From an uncultured Blautia sp. (GTDB lineage Bacteria > Bacillota > Clostridia > Lachnospirales > Lachnospiraceae), in NCBI GenBank assembly GCA_934402155.1, contig CAKRTP010000039.1, positions 1-15,618 on the forward strand: a stretch of DNA of 15,618 nucleotides. The letters run 5' to 3'. The position numbers and the translations under genes are program-made. Under the pieces are notes generated by a model that saw nothing but the letters and a program-made list of their open reading frames with translations, made no database searches and had not been told where the DNA came from. Positions 6,068-13,025 of the stretch are shown here, piece by piece. Position 1 is the stretch's first letter, and the number at the start of each line of letters is the position of its first letter.

Positions 6068-7798
6068 ATGAAAAAAAGCAGAACCTTTCATAAAAGAAAG
6101 GTATGGACGGTCTTTCTTTTATGTGCGGCAATGCTGTTGGTGCTGGTGGGAAGAATTGTTTATCTGATGGGATTCAGGTCCGATTATTATTATGAAAAAG
6201 CACAGGATCTGCATGAGAGGGAACGGTCGATCAAAGCTGCAAGAGGAAAGATACTGGATGCAAAGGGAAAGGTTCTTGCATCAAATAAGACTGTCTGCAC
6301 GATCTCTGTTATCCACAGTCAGATAGAGGAGCCTGAGAAGATCATTGCTTTGTTATCACAGAAACTGGGGATATCAGAAGAAACTGTCCGCAAAAAAGTA
6401 GAAAAAATATCTTCCATAGAGAGAATACAGACAAATGTAGAGAAAAAAGTGGGAGATGAGATCAGAAAATCAGGTCTTTCCGGTGTGAAAGTGGATGAGG
6501 ATTACAAGCGATATTATCCTTATCATTCACTTGCGTCCAGAGTTCTTGGCTTTACAGGAGCAGACAATCAGGGAATCATAGGTCTGGAGGTTGAATATGA
6601 AAATATCCTGAATGGCGAGGCAGGTAAAATTCTCACGATGACCGATGCCAGAGGGATTGAACTGGAAGGGATCGGAGAAAGCAGGGAAGAACCGAAGACG
6701 GGAAATAATCTCAGGATCAGTCTGGATATCAGTATTCAGGAATATGCTCAGCAGGCGGCAAAAAAAGTGATGGAAGAAAAAGAAGCAGAAAGAGTTTCAA
6801 TCCTTCTGATGAATCCGCAGAACGGTGAGATTTATGCATGTGTAAACGTTCCGGAATTTGATCTGAATCAGCCGTTCAGACTGAACACAGATGTGAAAGA
6901 TCCGGGACTGACTCCGGAAACAAAACAGGATCTGCTGAACCAGATGTGGAGAAATCCCTGCCTGAATGATACTTACGAGCCAGGTTCGACATTCAAGATC
7001 ATTACGATGGCAGCAGGGCTTGAAGAGGGGGTGGTGAGCATGGAGGATCACTTTTTCTGTCCCGGCTACAAGATTGTAGATGACAGAAGAATCCACTGTG
7101 CAAACAGGAGAGGACATGGTTCACAGAATTTTGTCCAGGGAGCACAAAACTCCTGCAATCCCGTATTTATTGAGGTGGGGCTCAGACTTGGTGTAAAAAA
7201 CTATTATAAATATTTTCGAAAGTTTGGACTCATGGAGAAAACAGGAATCGATCTTCCGGGGGAAGCCGGGACGATCATGCATCAGGAAAAAAATATGGGA
7301 AATGTAGAACTGGCGACAGTCTCATTTGGTCAGTCTTTTCAGATTACTCCGATCCAGCTTGCGACGACGGTGAGCTCACTGATCAACGGAGGACGACGGA
7401 TCACACCGCATTTTGGGGTGGCGGCAGAAGACGAAACGGGGGAGGAGGTACAGGAGCTGGAATATCCTGTAAAAACAGGGATCCTTTCTTCGGAAACATC
7501 ACAGAAGGTGAGGTATATTCTGGAAAAAGTCGTCTCGGAAGGATCAGGAAAAAATGCGGCGATTGAAGGGTATACGATTGGAGGCAAGACAGCAACCTCT
7601 CAGACGCTCCCGCGAAGTGCCAACCGCTATATTTCGTCATTTCTCGGATTTGCGCCGGCAGAAGATCCGAAGATACTGGCATTATGCATTATCCATGATC
7701 CAAAAGGCATCTATTACGGAGGGACGATCGCTGCACCTGTAGTGCGCACGATTTTTGAAAATATTCTTCCATATATGGGGATAGAAGAAACTCAATAG
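6068..7798 (+). CDS. spoVD: Class B penicillin-binding protein, SpoVD-like transpeptidase with KTA motif
   Basis: A 576-residue transpeptidase. It has a short basic N-terminus, a membrane helix around 12-33, and a dimerisation region with RGKILDAKGKVLASN. The catalytic motifs are STFK (Ser307, Lys310) and SCN (362-364). The third motif reads KTA (507-509; codons AAG ACA GCA) where almost all PBPs have KTG. It ends soon after the transpeptidase domain and lacks the PASTA domain of B. subtilis SpoVD. The second position after ftsL-ftsI matches B. subtilis pbpB-spoVD, so a sporulation (cortex) role is inferred from synteny; a second vegetative PBP is the alternative. ATG 6068 is preferred: the G6 ribosome binding site lies 7 bases upstream, while an in-frame TTG at 6053 overlaps it. 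That site is buried in a terminator-like hairpin. Confidence 0.82.
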   Translation: MKKSRTFHKRKVWTVFLLCAAMLLVLVGRIVYLMGFRSDYYYEKAQDLHERERSIKAARGKILDAKGKVLASNKTVCTISVIHSQIEEPEKIIALLSQKLGISEETVRKKVEKISSIERIQTNVEKKVGDEIRKSGLSGVKVDEDYKRYYPYHSLASRVLGFTGADNQGIIGLEVEYENILNGEAGKILTMTDARGIELEGIGESREEPKTGNNLRISLDISIQEYAQQAAKKVMEEKEAERVSILLMNPQNGEIYACVNVPEFDLNQPFRLNTDVKDPGLTPETKQDLLNQMWRNPCLNDTYEPGSTFKIITMAAGLEEGVVSMEDHFFCPGYKIVDDRRIHCANRRGHGSQNFVQGAQNSCNPVFIEVGLRLGVKNYYKYFRKFGLMEKTGIDLPGEAGTIMHQEKNMGNVELATVSFGQSFQITPIQLATTVSSLINGGRRITPHFGVAAEDETGEEVQELEYPVKTGILSSETSQKVRYILEKVVSEGSGKNAAIEGYTIGGKTATSQTLPRSANRYISSFLGFAPAEDPKILALCIIHDPKGIYYGGTIAAPVVRTIFENILPYMGIEETQ

Positions 7799-7800
7799 GG

Positions 7801-7829
7801 TTGCGAAATATGCCAAAAAGCCGTATAAT
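7801..7829 (+). promoter_or_regulatory. Candidate sigma-A promoter for mraY-murD
   Basis: TTGCGA (7801-7806) and a perfect TATAAT (7824-7829) are 17 bases apart, beginning just after the stop of the PBP gene. The expected start near 7836 leaves a 5' leader of about 37 bases before mraY. It would keep mraY and murD expressed independently of the preceding SpoVD-like gene. Confidence 0.72.
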
Positions 7830-7872
7830 CAAACATGATAAAAAAAACGAAAGAATGATAAGAGGTGTGAGG

Positions 7873-8829
7873 ATGAATTATCAAGTTGTAATCCCTGTAC
7901 TGATCGCTTTTGTGATCAGCCTGATTTTGGGACCAATCATCATCCCGTTTCTGAGAAAACTCAAGATGGGACAGACAGAACGTGTGGAAGGTGTGCAGTC
8001 GCACCTGAAAAAAGCCGGTACTCCTACAATGGGAGGAATTATCTTTCTGATAGCGACTGTTGTGACATCCCTGTTCTATGTAAAGGATTATCCGAAGGTG
8101 ATCCCGGTACTGTTTCTGACTCTGGGATTTGGTATCATAGGATTTTTGGATGATTATCTCAAGGTAGTACTGAAACGTTCTGATGGTCTTCTTCCATGGC
8201 AGAAATTTTCCCTGCAGGTGGTTGTAACTGCAGTGTTTACCTATTACCTTGTGAATTATACAGATGTAAACCTGGCAATGCGTATTCCGTTCTGGCCTGA
8301 TCACTATCTGAATCTGGGCTGGCTGGCAATTCCGGTTCTGTTCTTCGCGGTGATCGGAACAGTCAATGGTGTAAACTTTACAGATGGTCTGGATGGACTG
8401 GCATCAAGTGTTACACTGATCGTTGCAGTATTTTTTACAGTTGTATCTATTGGTACGCAGAGTGGAATCGAGCCGATCACCTGTGCGGTTGTCGGAGGCC
8501 TGATGGGATTCCTGCTGTTCAATGTATATCCGGCGAAAGTTTTTATGGGTGACACAGGATCTCTGGCACTGGGAGGATTTGTTGCAGGAGCTGCATATAT
8601 GATGCAGATGCCGCTGTTTATCCTTCTGGTAGGTCTGATCTATCTGGTTGAGGTTCTGTCAGTTATCATCCAGGTAACCTATTTCAAAAAAACACATGGA
8701 AAACGTATCTTTAAAATGGCACCGATCCATCATCATTTTGAATTGTGCGGATGGTCAGAAACAAGAGTGGTAGCCGTATTTTCTATTATAACAGCAGTTA
8801 TGTGTCTGATCGCGCTTCTTGCATTGTGA
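7873..8829 (+). CDS. mraY: Phospho-N-acetylmuramoyl-pentapeptide-transferase (lipid I synthase)
   Basis: A 318-residue polytopic membrane enzyme, close to the usual 320-325 of Gram-positives. MraY joins UDP-MurNAc-pentapeptide to undecaprenyl phosphate to make lipid I on the cytoplasmic face of the membrane. Diagnostic motifs are DDYLK (93-97), NFTDGLDGLA (Asp171 and Asp174), FMGDTGSLALGG, and IHHHFELCGW (His286-288), all in the correct order. I chose ATG 7873, with AGAGGTG at 7861-7867, giving MNYQVVIPVL and the first membrane helix directly. A longer version from TTG 7801 would translate through the -35 and -10 promoter elements and has no ribosome binding site. murD follows 33 bases later. 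Confidence 0.96.
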   Translation: MNYQVVIPVLIAFVISLILGPIIIPFLRKLKMGQTERVEGVQSHLKKAGTPTMGGIIFLIATVVTSLFYVKDYPKVIPVLFLTLGFGIIGFLDDYLKVVLKRSDGLLPWQKFSLQVVVTAVFTYYLVNYTDVNLAMRIPFWPDHYLNLGWLAIPVLFFAVIGTVNGVNFTDGLDGLASSVTLIVAVFFTVVSIGTQSGIEPITCAVVGGLMGFLLFNVYPAKVFMGDTGSLALGGFVAGAAYMMQMPLFILLVGLIYLVEVLSVIIQVTYFKKTHGKRIFKMAPIHHHFELCGWSETRVVAVFSIITAVMCLIALLAL

Positions 8830-8862
8830 TCCGCATAACGACAGTTTGCAGGAGGAATCAAG

Positions 8863-10221
8863 ATGAATTTACAAGGAAAAAGAGTACTTGTCTTTGGAAC
8901 AGGCAAAAGCGGCATCGGAGCAGCTGATCTTCTGGAAAAGACAGGAGCTCATGTGATCCTGTTTGACGGAAATGAAAAAACAGATAAGGACGCTGTTTTA
9001 CATAAACTTGCCAGTGCAGAATCAGCAGAAATTTATACAGGAGAACTTTCAGAAGAAGTAGTGAAGAGCCTTGATCTGGTCGTACTCAGTCCGGGTGTAC
9101 CGACTGACATTCCTGTTGTAAAGAATTTTTATGCGCAGGGTCTTCCTGTATGGGGAGAAGTAGAACTTGCTTATCGTACCGGCAGGGGACGTGTGCTGGC
9201 AATCACCGGAACAAACGGCAAGACAACCACAACAGCACTTCTTGGCAAGATCATGGGTGATGCAGAGGATTCTGTTTTTGTGGTAGGAAATATCGGAACA
9301 CCATATACGTCAAAAGCACTGGAAATGAAAGAAAATTCCACAACGGTAGCCGAGATCAGCAGTTTCCAGCTGGAAACGATCGACGAATTTGCTCCGCAGG
9401 TCAGTGCGATCCTGAATATCACAGAGGATCATCTGAACCGTCATCATACAATGGAAGAATATATCCGTGTCAAGGAACTGATCGTCAGAAATCAGAGGCC
9501 GGAGAATTACTGCATCCTGAATTATGAAGATTCTGTTCTTCGCGAATTTGGACAAAACATTGTCCCGAAGGCTGTTTATTTTTCCAGCGAAAGAAAGCTT
9601 GATGAGGGAATTTATCTGGACGGCGATCTGATCGTGCTCAAAACTGCAGAAGAAGAAATTCCACTTGTACATACAGGCGAACTCAAGCTTCTGGGAAAAC
9701 ATAATTTTGAGAATGTAATGGCAGCCTCGGCAATGGCATATTATGCAGGAGTATCTGTAGAGAATATCCGCAGGAGTATCTGTGAATTTACAGCAGTCGA
9801 GCACAGAATTGAATATGTCACAGAAAAAAATGGCGTTGCGTATTATAATGATTCCAAGGGAACAAACCCGGATGCTGCGATCAAGGGCATCCAGGCAATG
9901 AACCGTCCGACATTTCTGATCGGCGGCGGCTATGACAAAGGATCCAGCTATGATGAATGGCTGAATGCTTTTGACGGAAAGGTCCGCTGTCTTGTTCTGA
10001 TCGGACAGACAAAAGAAAAAATAAAAGAAGCAGCAGAACGTCTTGGAGTATGTCCGTGTATTATTCTGTGTGAGAATCTCAAAGAGGCAGTGGATATCTG
10101 CGCACAGAAAGCACAGCCGGGAGATGCAGTTCTTCTTTCACCGGCATGTGCAAGCTGGGGACAGTTCGATAACTATGAACAGCGTGGAGATATGTTCAAA
10201 GAATATGTGCAGGCACTCTGA
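8863..10221 (+). CDS. murD: UDP-N-acetylmuramoyl-L-alanine--D-glutamate ligase
   Basis: A 452-residue cytoplasmic Mur ligase of normal length. MurD adds D-glutamate to UDP-MurNAc-L-Ala at the cost of ATP. It has an N-terminal Rossmann-like domain (VLVFGTGKSGIGAADLL), the ATP-binding loop GTNGKTTTT from residue 116, EISSFQLE, NITEDHLNRH, YNDSKGTNPDA, GGGYDKG, and a C-terminal LSPACASWGQFDNYEQRG segment in which the Ser/Ala-rich Mur motif is intact. AGGAGG (8850-8855) is 7 bases before ATG 8863. It shares the mraY message and is the last gene before a strong terminator. In B. subtilis the next genes would be spoVE and murG; here they are missing. Confidence 0.97.
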   Translation: MNLQGKRVLVFGTGKSGIGAADLLEKTGAHVILFDGNEKTDKDAVLHKLASAESAEIYTGELSEEVVKSLDLVVLSPGVPTDIPVVKNFYAQGLPVWGEVELAYRTGRGRVLAITGTNGKTTTTALLGKIMGDAEDSVFVVGNIGTPYTSKALEMKENSTTVAEISSFQLETIDEFAPQVSAILNITEDHLNRHHTMEEYIRVKELIVRNQRPENYCILNYEDSVLREFGQNIVPKAVYFSSERKLDEGIYLDGDLIVLKTAEEEIPLVHTGELKLLGKHNFENVMAASAMAYYAGVSVENIRRSICEFTAVEHRIEYVTEKNGVAYYNDSKGTNPDAAIKGIQAMNRPTFLIGGGYDKGSSYDEWLNAFDGKVRCLVLIGQTKEKIKEAAERLGVCPCIILCENLKEAVDICAQKAQPGDAVLLSPACASWGQFDNYEQRGDMFKEYVQAL

Positions 10222-10255
10222 TTTCGCAGAAACAGTACCTGTAATAATATAGAAG

Positions 10256-10298
10256 AAAAAAGTCAGATCCGAATAAAATTTCGGCTCTGGCTTTTTTT
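10256..10298 (+). terminator. Rho-independent terminator after murD
   Basis: AAAAAGTCAGA (10256-10266) pairs with TCTGGCTTTTT (from 10286) with one wobble. An inner CCGAA/TTCGG helix continues the stem after a one-base mismatch. A run of seven T (10292-10298) overlaps and extends the 3' side. It ends the mraZ-murD unit, so the following murA-ftsQ-ftsZ block needs its own promoter. Confidence 0.9.
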
Positions 10299-10395
10299 AC
10301 TTTTATGTAAAAGAAAACTGCTTTGTAATCTTCTGATAAAGTAAAAAACGATCCGTGCATGAAGAACAGGCAGGCACAGAAACTCTGTAATGACA

Positions 10396-10401
10396 TATAA
10401 T
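10396..10401 (+). promoter_or_regulatory. Possible -10 element for murA-ftsQ
   Basis: A perfect TATAAT lies 32 bases before the murA start, in the only interval between the murD terminator and murA. At 17-base spacing the -35 position reads GGCACA (10373-10378), a weak match, so an activator or another sigma factor may be involved. Confidence 0.4.
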
Positions 10402-10419
10402 AAATGTAAGAGATCCTTC

Positions 10420-10426
10420 GGGAGTG
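10420..10426 (+). promoter_or_regulatory. Ribosome binding site that sets the TTG start of murA
   Basis: GGGAGTG stands 6 bases before TTG 10433. The earlier in-frame GTG 10424 lies inside this site and has no ribosome binding site of its own, so initiation at TTG 10433 is favoured. Confidence 0.7.
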
Positions 10427-10432
10427 AACAGA

Positions 10433-11713
10433 TTGGATAGAATTCACATAGCAGGCGGTGTTCCTCTCCATGGAAGCATCCGGATCCAGGGTTCCAAAAA
10501 TGCTGCCCTTCCCATGATGGCAGCTGCTGTTCTATGTCAGGGAATCAGTATACTGAAAAATTGCCCGAGGATTGCAGATGTATTCTGTATGGAAGAAATC
10601 CTGAGGACACTTGGCGCAAAAACATGGTGGGAGGATCATGATCTGCATCTGGATTGTACGAATGTGGAAAAAACAGTGATTTCAGGATTTTATACACAAA
10701 AAATGAGATCCTCTGTCATCCTTCTGGGGGCACTGCTTGGACGATCAGGAAGTGCATCAATGGGATATCCGGGAGGATGTGTGATCGGCAGAAGACCGGT
10801 GGATCTTCATTTATATGCACTTCGAAAACTGGGAGCCTGTATTACTGAAAAAAAAGAAGGGCTGGAGGCATCCTGTACGGAACTGAAAGCAGGAGAGATT
10901 GTGTTCCGGGCAAGAAGTGTAGGGGCAACAGAACAGGCGGTTCTGGCTTCCGTTCTGGCAAAGGGGGAAACGAAGATCTCAAATTGTGCAGAAGAACCTG
11001 AAATTGTGTGGCTGTGCAGATTTCTCAGAAAAATGGGAGCAGAGATTTCAGGTGAGGGAACGGAGGAGATTCTGATAAGAGGAGTAAAGAAACTTTACAG
11101 TACGGTTATGCAGGTTCCGCCGGATCGGATCGTCACCGGAACTTATCTCTGTGCAGCTGCAGCAACAAGGGGGATTGTAGAAATTCAGAATCCTCCACAA
11201 GGCGAACTGAGTGCTTTCCTGGAAGTATATAGGAAAATGGGTGGACAATATGAATGGAAGAGTGGTAAACTAATAGCTGACGGACGTAAAGTATGTTTTC
11301 CTGTTCCAATGACAGAAACATCTGTGTATCCCGGATTTCCCACGGATCTGCAGTCACCTTTAATGGCGGTGCTTGCAACGGTTCAGGGAGAGAGCTGTAT
11401 CTGTGAATCTGTATTTGAAGACCGTTTCAAGATAGCAGAGGAACTCAAAAAGATGGGCGCAGACATCAGAGTACAGGGAAAGAAAGCCTGGATCAGAGGT
11501 GCACCTTCTCTTAAGGGAAGCTATCTCAAAGCACAGGAACTTCGCGGTGGAGCTGCATTGGTGATCGCAGCACTTGCGGCAGAAGGAGAGTCCGTTGTAG
11601 AAGGATATTCATTTATACGCCGGGGCTACGAAAATATAGAACATGATATTTCAGCACTTGGCGGCAACATCAAAAAGGACACAGGAACTACGATATATGA
11701 AGACATCCAGTAA
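10433..11713 (+). CDS. murA: UDP-N-acetylglucosamine 1-carboxyvinyltransferase paralogue (MurA family)
   Basis: A 426-residue enzyme of the EPSP synthase fold, close to normal MurA length. MurA transfers enolpyruvate from PEP to UDP-GlcNAc, the first committed step of peptidoglycan synthesis. Key residues are in place: GSKNAALP near the N-terminus (Lys/Asn pair), PGGCVIGRRPVDLHL with catalytic Cys116 (E. coli Cys115) and Arg121, YPGFPTDLQ (catalytic Asp), FEDRF, ELRGGAALV and RRGYENIEHD. Several normally strict positions differ: GATEQ instead of GATEN, EPEIVWL instead of EPEIVDL, DRIVTGT instead of DRIExGT, and ELRGG instead of DLRAG. This looks like a specialised paralogue rather than the main housekeeping copy, but activity is likely. 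The start is TTG 10433 (LDRIHIAGG). Its 3' end overlaps ftsQ by 17 bases, indicating coupled translation. Confidence 0.9.
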   Translation: MDRIHIAGGVPLHGSIRIQGSKNAALPMMAAAVLCQGISILKNCPRIADVFCMEEILRTLGAKTWWEDHDLHLDCTNVEKTVISGFYTQKMRSSVILLGALLGRSGSASMGYPGGCVIGRRPVDLHLYALRKLGACITEKKEGLEASCTELKAGEIVFRARSVGATEQAVLASVLAKGETKISNCAEEPEIVWLCRFLRKMGAEISGEGTEEILIRGVKKLYSTVMQVPPDRIVTGTYLCAAAATRGIVEIQNPPQGELSAFLEVYRKMGGQYEWKSGKLIADGRKVCFPVPMTETSVYPGFPTDLQSPLMAVLATVQGESCICESVFEDRFKIAEELKKMGADIRVQGKKAWIRGAPSLKGSYLKAQELRGGAALVIAALAAEGESVVEGYSFIRRGYENIEHDISALGGNIKKDTGTTIYEDIQ

Positions 11714-12908
11714 TATCAGTACACGTAAATTGGTCATTGGCAGTGCGGCGATCACAGTGCTGGCTGCCGTTATTTTTTTCTTTGTTTTTTTTCAGGTAAA
11801 TACAGTGGAGATCATGGGAAGTGAACATTATTCAGAGGATGAACTGAAGGAAAAAATCCTGAAAGGACCTCTGACATCAAATTCCGTACTGGCACCTTTG
11901 TTTTATGCAAAAGATGCGGCAGAAGATCTTCCTTATATTGAAAGCTTCAATGTCAGGCGATCTGGCAGGAATAAGCTTATTATCAGCGTAAAAGAAAAAA
12001 ATGTGGTGGGGTGCATACCCTATCTGGACAGTTATGTTTATTTTGACCGTAATGGCTATTTTGTAGAGGGCAGTAAGACAAGAGATACAAAAGTTGCTTT
12101 TTTTGACGGGATCCAGGTCAAAAAAGTGGTTATGGAAGAAAAGCTTCCTATCAAGGAAATGGTTTTGAATACAGCAACTGCCCTTTCTACGATCTTTTCC
12201 AAAAATGATATGGTTCCGGATCATATTCTGTTTGATGATGATTATGAGATCAGCCTTATGTATGGAGATATCACTGTCCAGCTTGGGAAAGATCAGTATC
12301 TGGAAGATAAGATGACAAGAGCGATTGCGATTCTGCCTGAACTTTCCGGACAGAAAGGAATTCTCCATATGGAAAGTATCTCGCGCAGTTCCAAGGTTGT
12401 GACATTTGAGACTGAAGAGGAGGAGATCACAGCAGAAAACTGGACCGGAGGCTATGATGAGAATGGCGATTATACCGGTGATGGAGAATATGATGAAAAT
12501 GGCAAGTATGTAGGTCCGAAGCCGGCGACAGCACTTGATACAGCGCTCGAGAGATGGGTCGGAGGCTATGATGAGGAAGGTGATTATACAGGAAGTGGTG
12601 AATACGACGCGGATCTGAATTATGTCGGACCAGCACCTACACAGGAAACGCTGGATGCATTCGGAGACTGGACCGGTGGTTATAATGAGTCCGGAGGATT
12701 TGACGGAGTGAGTGAATATGATGCGGATGGAAATTATGTAGGTCCAAGGCCGGATGAAACGGAAACTTCAGAAAATACGGAAGATTCTGACGGCTCGGAG
12801 GATGAGGAGGCGACGGGAGACTACTCTGAAAACGATTCCGAAAGTGATGATTCCGGCGAAGAATACGTTGCTTACGAGGAAGAAGAACAGTCCGCAGATG
12901 GCGAATAA
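11697..12908 (+). CDS. ftsQ: Cell division protein FtsQ/DivIB with C-terminal 38-residue repeats
   Basis: A 403-residue bitopic division protein. It has a short cytoplasmic N-terminus, a membrane helix around 13-35, then a POTRA domain (FFQVNTVEIMGSEHYSEDEL...) and the beta domain (VKEKNVVGCIPYLDSYVYFDRNGYFVEG) that in FtsQ/DivIB scaffolds FtsL, DivIC and the septal synthase. The core ends around residue 245. It is followed by three 38-residue repeats from residues 249, 287 and 325 and a very acidic Ser/Glu/Asp end. This tail is absent from the well-studied FtsQ and DivIB proteins. ATG 11697 is chosen with AGGA at 11683-11686; ATG 11643 is in frame but lies deep in murA without a ribosome binding site. 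Overlap with murA by 17 bases links early precursor synthesis and division in one unit. Confidence 0.9.
   Translation: MKTSSNISTRKLVIGSAAITVLAAVIFFFVFFQVNTVEIMGSEHYSEDELKEKILKGPLTSNSVLAPLFYAKDAAEDLPYIESFNVRRSGRNKLIISVKEKNVVGCIPYLDSYVYFDRNGYFVEGSKTRDTKVAFFDGIQVKKVVMEEKLPIKEMVLNTATALSTIFSKNDMVPDHILFDDDYEISLMYGDITVQLGKDQYLEDKMTRAIAILPELSGQKGILHMESISRSSKVVTFETEEEEITAENWTGGYDENGDYTGDGEYDENGKYVGPKPATALDTALERWVGGYDEEGDYTGSGEYDADLNYVGPAPTQETLDAFGDWTGGYNESGGFDGVSEYDADGNYVGPRPDETETSENTEDSDGSEDEEATGDYSENDSESDDSGEEYVAYEEEEQSADGE
12441..12782 (+). repeat. Three tandem 114-bp coding repeats in ftsQ
   Basis: Units begin at 12441, 12555 and 12669, exactly 114 bases (38 codons) apart. Each encodes a core of about 27 residues, W(T/V)GGY(D/N)E followed by GEYD or SEYD and YVGPxP, then a variable linker rich in Thr, Ala and Pro. 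Within a unit there are two related half-repeats, seen best in unit 1 as DENGDYTG and DENGKYVG. The third linker runs into the acidic C-terminus. Codons differ between units, so selection is on the protein. Confidence 0.92.
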
Positions 12909-12942
12909 TCGTGAAAAAAGTATAAAAAAACAAAAATAGTAG

Positions 12943-12971
12943 TTGATTAATTCAAGAAAAAAATATATGAT
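12943..12971 (+). promoter_or_regulatory. Candidate promoter for ftsZ
   Basis: TTGATT (12943-12948) and TATGAT (12966-12971) are 17 bases apart in the AT-rich 117-bp gap between ftsQ and ftsZ. It would give a leader of about 48 bases. No terminator follows ftsQ, so ftsZ can also be read from upstream. Confidence 0.55.
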
Positions 12972-12985
12972 ATATCTATATGTAG

Positions 12986-13005
12986 CTTGATATGACAATA
13001 TCAGG
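12986..13005 (+). other. Small inverted repeat in the ftsZ leader
   Basis: CTTGATAT (12986-12993) and ATATCAGG (12998-13005) pair over 8 bases with one wobble around a GACA loop, 7 bases before the AGGAGG of ftsZ. It could be an operator or a weak RNA hairpin close to the ribosome binding site. Confidence 0.35.
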
Positions 13006-13025
13006 GAGATAAAGGAGGAAGTACA

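Noticed and set aside
3748..7798. Two adjacent PBP genes as a recent tandem duplication
   Set aside because: Their sequences, tails and catalytic motifs (SVVK/KTG against STFK/KTA) differ strongly, and the order matches the old pbpB-spoVD pair of Bacillus.
7801..7872. Longer mraY starting at TTG 7801
   Set aside because: The extension would translate the -35/-10 elements, has no SD, and adds residues absent from MraY; ATG 7873 has a good SD.
11643..11696. Longer ftsQ starting at ATG 11643
   Set aside because: It lies 71 bases inside murA without an SD and adds residues unlike an FtsQ N-terminus; ATG 11697 is better.
12441..12782. ftsQ repeats as a mobile or CRISPR-like repeat array
   Set aside because: The repeats are in frame, conserved in protein more than DNA, and occur inside one coding sequence.
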